From contig JACJYS010000008.1 in NCBI GenBank assembly GCA_020635995.1, forward strand, positions 43,175-107,174: a DNA stretch of 64,000 nucleotides, in the 5' to 3' direction. Shown here in pieces: positions 44,447-53,737 of this stretch; position 1 is the first letter of the stretch; each line of letters begins with the position of its first letter. Source of the stretch: Chitinophagales bacterium. GTDB taxonomy: Bacteria > Bacteroidota > Bacteroidia > Chitinophagales > UBA8649. The notes under the pieces were generated by a model. That model was not told the origin of the DNA. It saw nothing but the letters and a program-made list of their open reading frames with translations, and made no database searches. The position numbers and the translations under genes were made by a program.

Positions 44447-45363
44447 AAACTATAAATCCCTTCCCTATTAACCTCTGAATGAAAGACATGGGCAGGAATA
44501 TTGTGTTTTTGGTAGCGTGTAGCTATAGATTGCTCAACTTTTAAGGCTGTTTCTTTTCCCTTGCACAAATAAAACTGTGAAGGTCCCGCTCCCGAAATGC
44601 CACCGCCTAACGCTCCATTTTTTAGTGCTTCTTGCTTCGTTTCGTCAAATAAAGGAATTAAGATTTTACGGTGGGGTTCTACTAAAAAATCTTGCAATGA
44701 AGTACCCAATAATTTATAATTATTAGTATGCAAAGCATGCACAAAACTTGCTAAATGGGCACTTTGAGCTATGGCGTTTTTCATAGGCACTTGCTTAGGC
44801 AAAATTTTTCGGGCATCTTGCGTTTTTAACTCTATTTGCGGATGCACCACCACTACAAATAATGCTGCCGGAACAGGCAATGAAAAATACGCAAAAGGTT
44901 GATACGATTTTATTAACGTAATACCTCCCAACAATGCCGGAGCTACATTATCTGCCACTTTACTGCCTCCCACAAAGGCTTCGCCCAGCATGGCAAATTC
45001 TATTAATTGCTTTTTAGAAAACACATTTCCCATTAGTGCATTTACCCCAAAAGCCGTTCCTGCGGCACTGGCAGCACTGCTTCCTATACCACTTCCCGGT
45101 TTTATCTTTTTGTGTATTTCTATATCTATACCAAAATCTATTTTGTGTTTTTCCACCATAGCTTCCGCCACAATGCCTACAATATTTTCTTTTAAATCAG
45201 TAGATAAATCCGCTCCCGTTATTTTAGTAATTTTAAGTTTATTTGAATTGTTTTTAGTAAAAACCATTTCATCGCCCACATTATTTAGTGCTAAACCCAA
45301 GACATCAAAACCGCAAGAAATATTAGCCACCGTGGCAGGACAAAATATTTTAATCTGCTCCAT
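44443..45363 (-). CDS. thrB: Homoserine kinase
   Basis: This 306-residue GHMP-family kinase phosphorylates homoserine in threonine synthesis. The ATP loop KIKPGSGIGSSAASAAG lies at about 86-102. The N-terminal motif CPATVANISCGFDVLGLAL is diagnostic for ThrB, and the C-terminal GGGISGAGPS is the third GHMP motif. It starts directly after the thrA stop with no intervening bases. Its stop overlaps the end of the R-M cassette on the other strand. The usual next gene of the operon, thrC, is not in the window. Confidence 0.95.
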   Translation of the reverse strand: MEQIKIFCPATVANISCGFDVLGLALNNVGDEMVFTKNNSNKLKITKITGADLSTDLKENIVGIVAEAMVEKHKIDFGIDIEIHKKIKPGSGIGSSAASAAGTAFGVNALMGNVFSKKQLIEFAMLGEAFVGGSKVADNVAPALLGGITLIKSYQPFAYFSLPVPAALFVVVVHPQIELKTQDARKILPKQVPMKNAIAQSAHLASFVHALHTNNYKLLGTSLQDFLVEPHRKILIPLFDETKQEALKNGALGGGISGAGPSQFYLCKGKETALKVEQSIATRYQKHNIPAHVFHSEVNREGIYSF

Positions 45364-47796
45364 TTACTGATTTGCCAATTTTATAATATCTGCAAAAATG
45401 CCACTGGCTGTTACGTCTGCCCCCGCTCCTGCCCCTTTTATAACCAAAGGCTGCTCTTTATATCTTTCTGTATAAAAAAGTACCATATTGTCTTTCCCCT
45501 TCAAATTGTAAAACGGATTTTCCGGCAATATTTCTTCTAAAGCAAGCTGTGCACCTTTCTCCGTATATTTAGCCACCACTTTAAGCTGTGCATTTTTATT
45601 TACTGCTTTTGTATATAAATTTTTAAAATAAACTTCATCTTCTTGCAATGTTTGCATAAAATCTGCAACAGATTTTGATTTTAACGCCTTTTCAGGCAAA
45701 AAACTTACACTTTTTATATCGTCCATTTCAATAGATGCACCACTTTCCCGTGCCAAAATCAATATTTTACGCATTACATCTACCCCACTTAAATCTATAC
45801 GTGGGTCGGGTTCCGTATAGCCTTGCTTGCCGGCTTCTTCTACTATTTGAGCAAAGGAAGTAGTAGCATTATAATTATTAAAAATAAAATTTAAACTCCC
45901 CGAAAGTACGGCTTGTATTTCTATAATTTTATCGCCCGAAGCTATAAGATTTTGTAGGGTGTTTATAATAGGCAAACCTGCTCCTACATTAGTTTCATAC
46001 AAAAACGGAGCATTGTATTTTCGTGCTAATGTTTTTAAATATTGGTAATTATGCAATGAAGATGAACAAGCTATTTTATTGCAGGTTATTAAAGCTATAC
46101 TTTCCTTTAAAAATAATGCGTAGGCATCGCTTATTTGCTCCGATGCCGTATTATCTACCACTATTGAATTGGGTAAATTTCGCTTTTTAATTTCACTCAA
46201 AAACCGTTTTACATCAAAGTCTTTCCCTTGTTTAAGCAGTTTTTCCCAATTAGTTAGATTAATGCTTTCTTCATCAAAAAACATTGTTTTTGAGTTGGCC
46301 AAACCAACTACGTTTAAATTTAGGTGCATGCTTTTAGAAAGATATTCTTTTTGTTGTTCAAACTGATTAAGCAATTTTGCCCCTACATTTCCTACGCCTA
46401 TTACAAATACATTAAGTTGCGTTCTGTGGTCTTCAAAAAAGGCTTCGTGCAAAACATTTAGTGCCTTAGAAATATGTTTTTTATGTATTACGGTAGAAAT
46501 ATTACGTTCTGAAGCTCCTTGTGCTATGGCTCTGATATTAATATTATTTTTACCTAAGGTATTAAACATTTTGCCGCTTATCCCTTGATGATTTTTCATA
46601 TTATCGCCTACCAAAGCTACTATGGCTAAATCATTTTCTAAAATTAATGGATTTATTTTGCCTAAGGATAATTCATAAGCAAATTCTTCCTCTATGCTCT
46701 TTTGGGCTTTGGCTGTTTCTTCTTGCAAAATACCAAAACAAATAGAATGCTCCGAAGATGCTTGGGTAATAAAAATGACATTTATTTTTTGCTCTGCCAG
46801 TGTTTTAAATAACCGCATAGAAAAACCCGGAACACCTACCATACCGGCTCCCTCTAATGTAAGCAACGCTATGCCTTCTATATGGCTAATGCCCGAAACT
46901 ACACTTTGATTATTTACCTTGTGTGAAATTTCTGTAAAAGCTCCACTTGCATCAAAAGTATTTTTAATTAAAATAGGAATTTTAAGGTCTAAAACGGGTT
47001 GAATAGTGGGCGGATATATAACTTTTGCCCCAAAATGAGACAGTTCCATTGCCTCTTGGTAGGAAATGTGTTTTATAGGAAAAGCAGACGATACCAACTT
47101 GGGATTGGTGGTGTACATACCACTAACATCTGTCCAAATTTCTAACACTTTAGCCGAGCAAGCTGCTGCAATAATAGCAGCCGTATAATCTGAGCCTCCT
47201 CTACCTAAAGTGCAAATTTCATTGGCTTCATTGCTGCAAATAAACCCGGGCATAATATGAACACCTGTTTTTATGGCTTTCTTAATGTTTTTATAGCTGA
47301 GATTTTGGTTTAATTTTGCTCCTAAATAATTTCCTTCAACTTTTATTAATGCCGTAGCATCAAGCAGGCTAACATCTTTATTGTAAGCTATTTTTAAATA
47401 TTCACTTAAAATATAAGAGGAAAGCAATTCACCAAAACTACTTAAACGTGCCAATGATTTTTCAGATAAATCGCCCAACAAATAAATACCTTCAAGAAAA
47501 GAATTTATCTCGTTAAGCCTTACAATTATTTCGCTTAAAATAGCCGTTCTATTTTCCCATGCAAACAGCGCATTGATTGCGTCAATATGTTTTTGTTTAA
47601 TTAACAGAAAAGTATCTACATATTTTTCGTCTTTATTTTTGGCTTGCTCTCCGGCTTGTATTAATAAGTTTGTAACGCCTCCCATAGCTGAAACCACCAC
47701 ACAAACATCTTCTTTTTGCTGCTGTACAATTTTTGCCACTAACTGAAACGCCTTGGCACTACCTACTGATGTTCCCCCAAATTTTAAAACTTTCAT
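45364..47796 (-). CDS. thrA: Bifunctional aspartate kinase / homoserine dehydrogenase
   Basis: This 810-residue fusion enzyme catalyses two steps from aspartate toward threonine. The kinase domain (1-300) opens with MKVLKFGGTSVGSAKAF and has ATLGRGGSDYTAA-like CTLGRGGSDYTA. Two ACT regulatory domains (about 310-450) carry the threonine-binding site. The dehydrogenase domain (about 460-810) has the NAD(P) fold VFVIGVGNVGAKLLNQF and the catalytic region YTEPDPRIDLSGVDVMRK. The length is normal for ThrA. It lies 23 bases after rluD and directly before thrB. Confidence 0.96.
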   Translation of the reverse strand: MKVLKFGGTSVGSAKAFQLVAKIVQQQKEDVCVVVSAMGGVTNLLIQAGEQAKNKDEKYVDTFLLIKQKHIDAINALFAWENRTAILSEIIVRLNEINSFLEGIYLLGDLSEKSLARLSSFGELLSSYILSEYLKIAYNKDVSLLDATALIKVEGNYLGAKLNQNLSYKNIKKAIKTGVHIMPGFICSNEANEICTLGRGGSDYTAAIIAAACSAKVLEIWTDVSGMYTTNPKLVSSAFPIKHISYQEAMELSHFGAKVIYPPTIQPVLDLKIPILIKNTFDASGAFTEISHKVNNQSVVSGISHIEGIALLTLEGAGMVGVPGFSMRLFKTLAEQKINVIFITQASSEHSICFGILQEETAKAQKSIEEEFAYELSLGKINPLILENDLAIVALVGDNMKNHQGISGKMFNTLGKNNINIRAIAQGASERNISTVIHKKHISKALNVLHEAFFEDHRTQLNVFVIGVGNVGAKLLNQFEQQKEYLSKSMHLNLNVVGLANSKTMFFDEESINLTNWEKLLKQGKDFDVKRFLSEIKKRNLPNSIVVDNTASEQISDAYALFLKESIALITCNKIACSSSLHNYQYLKTLARKYNAPFLYETNVGAGLPIINTLQNLIASGDKIIEIQAVLSGSLNFIFNNYNATTSFAQIVEEAGKQGYTEPDPRIDLSGVDVMRKILILARESGASIEMDDIKSVSFLPEKALKSKSVADFMQTLQEDEVYFKNLYTKAVNKNAQLKVVAKYTEKGAQLALEEILPENPFYNLKGKDNMVLFYTERYKEQPLVIKGAGAGADVTASGIFADIIKLANQ

Positions 47797-47819
47797 ACGC
47801 TATCTAAAAATTTATGCTA

Positions 47820-48878
47820 TTATAAATCTTCATTCTTTCTATAAATATCTTGAGCATAAATACGCCATTTTTCTATTACTTGCAACATATCTTCCGGCAA
47901 ATTACTTTCAAAATAGACTTCTTTTCCTGTTTTGGGATGCACAAAACCTAAAGATTTAGCATGAAGAGCTTGTCTCGGGCATATTTCAAAACAATTTTCT
48001 ACAAACTGTTTGTACTTTGAGTAAATAGTCCCTTTTTGTATTCTATCTCCTCCGTAGGTATCATCATTAAATAAGGTATGCCCTATGTGTTTCATGTGTA
48101 CTCTAATTTGATGCGTTCTACCTGTTTCTAATCTACATTCTACTAATGTTACATAAGCAAAACGTTCTATAACTTTATAGTGAGTAATGGCATGTTTTCC
48201 AAAATCGCCACGAGGGTAAACTGTAAATATTTTAGGGTCTCTTTGATCTCTACCAATATTTCCCTCAATAGTTCCTTCATCTTGCTCCACATCGCCCCAA
48301 ACTAAAGCCCAATATCTGCGTTTTATGGTTCTATCAAAAAACTGCTTAGCTAAATGTGTCATAGCATCATCGGTTTTAGCTATTACTAATAATCCCGAAG
48401 TATTTTTATCTATACGGTGTACTATTCCCGCTCTTTCTTCAATAGCTCCACCCAAATTTTTGGTGTGATAAAGGAGTCCATTTACCAAAGTTCCATTTCT
48501 ATTGCCTACGCCCGGGTGTACTACTAATCCTGCTTCTTTATTGAGTACAATAATATCCTTATCTTCAAAAACTATATCTAAAGGTATATTTTGGGGTGTT
48601 AAATCTGGTTCATTAATAGATTTTGGATAAACCATTAATATTTTATCGTGAGGTTTTACCTTATAATTTGATTTAACGGTTTGACCATTTACGTATAAAT
48701 TACCAAATTTTGCTGCCTGCTGAACTCGGGTGCGACTCACTACATCGCTTTGATTCATTACGTATTTATCTATACGCAAAGGATTTTGCCCTTTATCAGC
48801 CTCAAGCTCAATGACATTAAACAAATCATCTTCTTCTTGACTTTCAAAATCAATATTAGTAATATCTATTTTGCCCAT
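47820..48878 (-). CDS. rluD: RluA-family 23S rRNA pseudouridine synthase
   Basis: The protein has 352 residues. The S4 RNA-binding domain (about 35-90) is followed by the catalytic domain with HRIDKNTSGLLVIAKT, the catalytic aspartate being D157. RTHQIRVHMKHIGHTLFND is the second family motif. It converts uridines to pseudouridine in 23S rRNA; RluD is the most likely subgroup from length and the S4 domain, but RluC-type specificity is not excluded. It is 7 bases downstream of the sugar-phosphate isomerase gene and 23 bases ahead of thrA. Confidence 0.9.
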   Translation of the reverse strand: MGKIDITNIDFESQEEDDLFNVIELEADKGQNPLRIDKYVMNQSDVVSRTRVQQAAKFGNLYVNGQTVKSNYKVKPHDKILMVYPKSINEPDLTPQNIPLDIVFEDKDIIVLNKEAGLVVHPGVGNRNGTLVNGLLYHTKNLGGAIEERAGIVHRIDKNTSGLLVIAKTDDAMTHLAKQFFDRTIKRRYWALVWGDVEQDEGTIEGNIGRDQRDPKIFTVYPRGDFGKHAITHYKVIERFAYVTLVECRLETGRTHQIRVHMKHIGHTLFNDDTYGGDRIQKGTIYSKYKQFVENCFEICPRQALHAKSLGFVHPKTGKEVYFESNLPEDMLQVIEKWRIYAQDIYRKNEDL

Positions 48879-48885
48879 TAGCTTT

Positions 48886-49893
48886 TTATGCTAAGTTAGA
48901 CTTTAATCTGTCTATTACATCTACTTCCGTAGTGTCAAACCCACGCAATTGAGATAAATAATAAGATAAATAATCACCTATGTTTATCAAATAAATGCAT
49001 TGTTCTATTAATGAATTTCCCATACTCCAAACTTCAAAAATAGAGCTTGTGTATTTTTCGTACTCTTTTTTATTCAACTCAAAACGCACTTGATTATTTT
49101 TATAATCATCTTCTTTTCTTAATAAAATAACGGCTAAATCTTCATTTTTTTGCCTCCAACCTACTAACTCATTATGGTTCATTTCCGGCACTACATGATG
49201 CCAACACAGTTGCTTACCATTTTCATTAATCTGTTGTCTCCACCTTACTGTTACCGACTCTATTGTATTTTCAGAATATAAAACTGGTATTTTATTGTAA
49301 ATTTTTTCAGCTAATTCTTTTGCTTCTTGCTTAATAGATTCTTTATTGTCAAGTATTAATTGTTTTGCTTCTTGAAGTTGTTTTATAAAACTATTATCTA
49401 TTAATTTAAAATGATTAAGAATAAAGAAAATTTGAGTGCTTGAATACCCCATGCAAGACCGTGGTGGCATTCCTCCCGGAATTACTATCAAATCCAAGTT
49501 ATTTTCTTTAGCTATTTTTTCAACTTTCCCATTAGAACTTATAGCCACAATCATAGCTTTTCGGTCTATGGACTGTTCAAAACAAGCTACCGTTTCTTCT
49601 GTATTTCCACTATATGACGAAATAATAACCAAAGTTTTTTCGCTTACATAAGCCGGCAAAGTATATCCTTTTACTATTTCTAAAGGAATAGAAATTTTAG
49701 AATAAACAACATCTTTAACAAAATTAGCTCCTATTCCAGAACCACCAAGACCGCAAATTACTATATTTTGAGGTTCAAATTCTTTTAATTTAAAATCATA
49801 ATTTAACCCTATTTCTATAGCTTCGTCTATCTGTTTAGGAAAATTCTCAATCAGTTGTAACATATTCACTTTTCTCTTAAATTTGAGGTTCAA
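48886..49893 (-). CDS. Bifunctional phosphoglucose/phosphomannose isomerase
   Basis: The frame has 335 codons, but the ATG at 49863 (residue 11, MLQLIENFPKQIDEA) is the more likely start, because the first ten residues are basic and unlike the family. The SIS sugar-phosphate fold shows IVICGLGGSGIGANFVKD and then LVIISSYSGNTEETVACFE. A later block, GMPPRSCMGYSSTQIF, and the catalytic region PEMNHNELVGW are typical of the archaeal-type Pgi/Pmi group. It interconverts glucose-6-P or mannose-6-P with fructose-6-P. It is the first gene of the isomerase-rluD-thrA-thrB run and is divergent from the YraN gene. Confidence 0.88.
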   Translation of the reverse strand: MNLKFKRKVNMLQLIENFPKQIDEAIEIGLNYDFKLKEFEPQNIVICGLGGSGIGANFVKDVVYSKISIPLEIVKGYTLPAYVSEKTLVIISSYSGNTEETVACFEQSIDRKAMIVAISSNGKVEKIAKENNLDLIVIPGGMPPRSCMGYSSTQIFFILNHFKLIDNSFIKQLQEAKQLILDNKESIKQEAKELAEKIYNKIPVLYSENTIESVTVRWRQQINENGKQLCWHHVVPEMNHNELVGWRQKNEDLAVILLRKEDDYKNNQVRFELNKKEYEKYTSSIFEVWSMGNSLIEQCIYLINIGDYLSYYLSQLRGFDTTEVDVIDRLKSNLA

Positions 49894-49922
49894 AGATAAT
49901 CATTATAACTTTAAAAAATAAT

Positions 49923-50276
49923 TTGGCTAAACATAATGACATAGGAGAAAATGGAGAAGAATTAGCTACAAACTTCTTATTATCAAATGGATATAGCGTG
50001 CTTGAAAAAAACTATCGGTTTGATAGAGCCGAAATAGATATAATTGCAAAAAACGATAAACTTTTAATTTTTGTGGAAGTGAAAACCAGAACTACTGATT
50101 TTTATGGCAATCCCGAAGATTTTTTGAGCATAGCTCAGCAAAAAAGAATTACTAAAGCTGCCCAACATTTTATAGAAGAAAATAATTGGCAAAATGAAAT
50201 TCGTTTTGATATTATAGCTATTAATCATCATAATGAATTGCACCATATTAAAGATGCCTTTTTTATAATTGACTAA
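49923..50276 (+). CDS. YraN/UPF0102-family protein
   Basis: The protein has 117 residues. The family signature GENGEELATNFLLSNGY opens it, and the nuclease-like core EIDIIAKNDKLLIFVEVKTR supplies D39, E52 and K54 of a PD-(D/E)xK fold related to Holliday junction resolvases. The biochemical role of the family is unsettled. The start codon is TTG at 49923, since no ATG precedes the conserved N-terminus. Its end overlaps the end of the convergent glycosyltransferase gene by 14 bases. Confidence 0.9.
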   Translation: MAKHNDIGENGEELATNFLLSNGYSVLEKNYRFDRAEIDIIAKNDKLLIFVEVKTRTTDFYGNPEDFLSIAQQKRITKAAQHFIEENNWQNEIRFDIIAINHHNELHHIKDAFFIID

Positions 50277-51354
50277 GATAAATTAACTTCAACTTTTCTT
50301 TTTCTTTATCCCAATTGTAATTTTTACTTAAAGCTAATGTATTATTCTTTAAATTGTTATATAATTCTTTATTTTTTATTAATTTATTAATAGTTTCTTC
50401 TATTTCTTTTACACTCAGTGTATTTATTAATAAACTAACCTCAAATTCCTTATTAATCCTTTCATATTCGGGAAAATTCATGCCAATTTGAGGAATGCCA
50501 GCGTGGGCATAATCAAAAAATTTATTAGCTAAAGAATAGTAATAATTCATACTGCTTTTATCTAATAAATTTACTCCCAAGTATGCTTTTTGTGTTATCT
50601 GCTCTAAATCTTTAGGCAATAATTTCCCAAAAAAAGTTACTTTATCCGTTAAATTTAAGTCAGCTACCAAAATTTTAAGTTCATTTTCTATATCTCCACT
50701 TCCAGCTATTTTTAAAGGCATGTCAATTTTTCCCATAGCTTTTATTAACTCCTTTAAGCCACGCCCTTTATTTAATGCTCCTTGATACAATATAAAAGAC
50801 TGATTTTCATTGGTTTCTTTTTGATATTTTAATTCCGGAACATTCATGATTACGTCAAACTTTCTACCATATTTTTCTTGAAGAAAAACAGCTACGCTTT
50901 CATTTACAGTATATAGTTTTTTTGCTTTACGCATTCCTTTTTTTTCAACCCACGCCCAAATTCGTTTTTTTATAAACTTTCCTTCTAATTCCGGTACTTC
51001 AGTAAATATTTCGTGAGCATCGTAGTATAATTCAAATTTCTTAAAAAAAGAGGCTAACCAAGCTCCAAATAATGTATCTGCATCATTTGCACAAACTTTG
51101 TTATATTTTGAAAACAAAAGCAAAAAGAAAAAACGCAAATTTATTTCGGCATAAAATAAAACGCCTTTATTAAACACACACGCAATTCGTTTTTCAGTAT
51201 ATTTTTTTGAATTATTTTGTCGGTTATCACTTAATTTTCTACCTATTAATGAAACATTAGCTCCAAAACTTTGTAAAGCCGTAGCTATTTTAATTAAACG
51301 CTGGTCATACAAAATATCACTTGTACTTAATAATATTATGCTTTGTTGTTCCAA
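50263..51354 (-). CDS. Group 1 glycosyltransferase (GT-B fold)
   Basis: The protein has 363 residues. The N-terminal half has SIILLSTSDILYDQRLIKIA and the DAHE motif (YYDAHEIFTE). The C-terminal half holds the donor-binding part: ILYQGALNKGRGLKELIKAM, VTFFGKLLPKDLEQI, and YYYSLANKFFDYAHAGIPQI, close to the group 1 EPFGxxxxE-type region. It should transfer a sugar from an activated nucleotide donor in cell-surface glycan synthesis; the sugar is not known. The start overlaps the end of recQ by 19 bases, so the genes are co-transcribed. Confidence 0.85.
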   Translation of the reverse strand: MEQQSIILLSTSDILYDQRLIKIATALQSFGANVSLIGRKLSDNRQNNSKKYTEKRIACVFNKGVLFYAEINLRFFFLLLFSKYNKVCANDADTLFGAWLASFFKKFELYYDAHEIFTEVPELEGKFIKKRIWAWVEKKGMRKAKKLYTVNESVAVFLQEKYGRKFDVIMNVPELKYQKETNENQSFILYQGALNKGRGLKELIKAMGKIDMPLKIAGSGDIENELKILVADLNLTDKVTFFGKLLPKDLEQITQKAYLGVNLLDKSSMNYYYSLANKFFDYAHAGIPQIGMNFPEYERINKEFEVSLLINTLSVKEIEETINKLIKNKELYNNLKNNTLALSKNYNWDKEKEKLKLIYLSQL

Positions 51355-53249
51355 CTATAGGTATCGTTTTCTTGTTTTTGTAAAAAATTATAATCTAATA
51401 GCATTTTTAAAACTCTATTTAGCTTTTCTTTATTTTGATAGGGGATTTTTTTATTAATTTGATTTAAAGATAAAGCTTGGTCTTTAATATATTTTTTTAC
51501 TAAAATAGATATTTCTTGATATTCTTTTTCATCTACCTCTTTTTCATTTCGCCCCAAACAAACATCGCAAACACCACAATTTTCAGATTTATTTTCGCCA
51601 AAATAAGCTAATAACACTTTGCTTCTACAGCTTGTTGTTTCTGTAGCATAGCTAATCATAGCATTTAATTTATCTTTAAATACTTTAATTCTTTCTTTAA
51701 TTTGCTCAACATTCAAATACAAATTTTGTTCTGACAACCTTGGTTTTAAAAACTGTATAAAAGGTTCATCTTTATATTTTTCATAAGCTATTACACCCAC
51801 TCTATCTAATATTTGCAATGTTTTAATAATGTCTTTAACATTTGAGTTTAAGTGCTGGGCTAATTGTCGTTCTTTTATTTTAACGTATCCGTCAAACACT
51901 CCGCCATAAACTCTCAAAATATATTTCATAATTGGTTCAAGCTCCAAATTATCAAGCATAAATTTATACAATTCTTGTTTATTGTACAGTACCATAAGTT
52001 TAGATGACTGATAAATTCCTTCGGAGAGATATAAATATTCTTCTTGCTCTAAAAACTTTAATGATTGATAAATTTTAAGCACACTAAAATTGTATCTTTT
52101 GCTAAAAGTTGTAATATTAAAATCAAAAACCATGTCTATTCCCGCTCCTTCTGCTATCTGAAAAAAATTGCCTAAAGCGTTATACACTTTCTTTATTTCG
52201 GGAATAGTAGGCATAGTTTCTTCTAATTTCTCTATAGCTTCGTGCTTATCGGCATTATTAAACAAAAGTACGGCATAAGCCTTTTTTTCATCTCTACCGG
52301 CTCGTCCTGCTTCTTGAAAATATGCTTCCGGACTATCGGGCAAATCCATGTGCACTACGGTGCGAACATCTGCTTTATCTATTCCCATACCAAAAGCATT
52401 GGTAGATACCATAACCCGTACTTTTCCTTGTATCCAATCCTCCTGTTTTCTTGCTCTTTCTTCGCTTTTTAAACCCGCATGATAATACGTTGCACTAATT
52501 TTACATTGCTTTAAATAATCGGCTATTTCTTTGGTTTTTCTTCTATTTCGCACATAAACTACCGATGTTCCTTTCACTTTTTGAAGAATATCTACCAACT
52601 TTGTTAGTTTAGCATCTTCATACAGTACTGAATAGCTTAAATTGCTTCGCGAAAAACTTTTTTGAAATACATTATTTTCTTTAAAAACTAACTTTTCTTG
52701 AATATCTACTACTACTTTGGGTGTAGCTGTGGCGGTTAGTGCCAAAACGGGTACTGTGGGATGAAACTGTCTTATTCCGGCTATTTGCAAATATGGTGGA
52801 CGAAAATCGTAGCCCCATTGGGAAATACAATGTGCTTCATCTACTGCCCATAAATTCACGTTCATTTGTTTCACTCGCTCTATAAAAATATCGGTTTTTA
52901 GTCGTTCGGGCGAAACATATAAAAATTTTATATTACCATAAATACAATTATCTAAAGCTATATCTATTTCTCTTTTGCTCATTCCCGAGTATATAGCTAT
53001 TGCTTTTATGCCTTTTTGTTTTAAATGATACACTTGGTCTTTCATTAAAGCTATTAATGGCGAAATAACAATACAAATACCTTGCTGGCACATGGCAGGC
53101 ACTTGAAAACAAATAGATTTTCCTCCACCTGTAGGCAATAAGGCTAAAGTGTCTTTTTTAGCTAAAGCACTATTAATAATGTCTTCTTGCAAAGGACGAA
53201 AAGCAGGATAACCCCAATATTTTTTTAGTACTTCTAAAGGTGTTGACAT
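51336..53249 (-). CDS. recQ: ATP-dependent DNA helicase RecQ
   Basis: This 637-residue 3'-5' helicase acts in recombination and repair. Motif I is LPTGGGKSICFQVPA, motif II is VDEAHCISQWGYDFRP, and motif VI is FQEAGRAGRD. The RQC zinc site has CRSKVLLAYFG and CGVCDVCLG, providing four cysteines. The C-terminal region after about 560 is short and I see no convincing HRDC domain. That puts it nearer the shorter RecQ forms. It is the first gene of a two-gene unit with the glycosyltransferase. Confidence 0.94.
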   Translation of the reverse strand: MSTPLEVLKKYWGYPAFRPLQEDIINSALAKKDTLALLPTGGGKSICFQVPAMCQQGICIVISPLIALMKDQVYHLKQKGIKAIAIYSGMSKREIDIALDNCIYGNIKFLYVSPERLKTDIFIERVKQMNVNLWAVDEAHCISQWGYDFRPPYLQIAGIRQFHPTVPVLALTATATPKVVVDIQEKLVFKENNVFQKSFSRSNLSYSVLYEDAKLTKLVDILQKVKGTSVVYVRNRRKTKEIADYLKQCKISATYYHAGLKSEERARKQEDWIQGKVRVMVSTNAFGMGIDKADVRTVVHMDLPDSPEAYFQEAGRAGRDEKKAYAVLLFNNADKHEAIEKLEETMPTIPEIKKVYNALGNFFQIAEGAGIDMVFDFNITTFSKRYNFSVLKIYQSLKFLEQEEYLYLSEGIYQSSKLMVLYNKQELYKFMLDNLELEPIMKYILRVYGGVFDGYVKIKERQLAQHLNSNVKDIIKTLQILDRVGVIAYEKYKDEPFIQFLKPRLSEQNLYLNVEQIKERIKVFKDKLNAMISYATETTSCRSKVLLAYFGENKSENCGVCDVCLGRNEKEVDEKEYQEISILVKKYIKDQALSLNQINKKIPYQNKEKLNRVLKMLLDYNFLQKQENDTYSWNNKA

Positions 53250-53284
53250 TAAAATACGAAGTTAGCGAAGTAATATGAAACAAA

Positions 53285-53311
53285 AAAGTCCCATGCTTTA
53301 CATGAGACTTT
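53285..53311 (-). terminator. Intrinsic terminator after tRNA-Arg
   Basis: On the minus strand arms AAAGTCTCATG and CATGGGACTTT pair over 11 bp, including one G-U, with a 5-base loop and a T run. It lies 5 bases past the tRNA. Confidence 0.8.
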
Positions 53312-53315
53312 CAAG

Positions 53316-53389
53316 TGATCCGGCTAGGATTCGAACCTAGGACCTACTGCTTAGAAGGCAGTTGCTCTATCCAGCTGAGCTACCGGACC
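53316..53389 (-). tRNA. tRNA-Arg (anticodon TCT)
   Basis: The 74-base minus-strand sequence folds as a tRNA: acceptor stem GGTCCGG with CCGGATC (one G-U pair), D arm with AGCTCAGCTGGATAGAGC, anticodon stem ACTGC/GCAGT with loop CTTCTAA, and T arm CTAGG/CCTAG with TTCGAAT. The anticodon TCT reads AGA/AGG. CCA is not encoded. It is followed by its own terminator and lies between recQ and the lipoprotein gene. Confidence 0.96.
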
Positions 53390-53464
53390 ATTTTCTTTTT
53401 GAGAGTAACATAATAAATTTTTACCTTCCCCTCAAAAATGGAGTGCAAAAGTAATTAAAATAAA

Positions 53465-53731
53465 TTAATTATTGCCCACTTTATTTGTTTTTTCAATTGA
53501 AATTTTTCTGATTTGAGATTTATCCATTGTATTTACTTTCATTGGTTCTTTAGCTTTTATACTATTATTAGGCTGTAAATCTACCTTTTTACTCATATCT
53601 AAGCCTTCAGATTTATTTAATTGATTGGTTTGCACTGTCTTTTGCTCGCTTGTACTTGTACTGGCACTTTGAGTAGATTTGCAGGCATTTAAACCTACTA
53701 TCAATAAAATTATAATTACTATTTTTTTCAT
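53465..53731 (-). CDS. Small putative lipoprotein
   Basis: The protein has 88 residues. The N-terminus MKKIVIIILLIVGLNACKST is a signal peptide with lipobox LNAC, so the mature protein should be lipidated at C17. The rest is polar, rich in Ser, Gln and Lys, and looks disordered. No known domain is recognised. It starts 6 bases after the DUF4139 gene and is probably co-transcribed with it. Confidence 0.7.
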   Translation of the reverse strand: MKKIVIIILLIVGLNACKSTQSASTSTSEQKTVQTNQLNKSEGLDMSKKVDLQPNNSIKAKEPMKVNTMDKSQIRKISIEKTNKVGNN

Positions 53732-53737
53732 CTCTTC

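Noticed and set aside
44990..45370. 126-codon plus-strand frame opposite thrB
   Set aside because: It is antisense to a well-supported homoserine kinase and shows no family signature.
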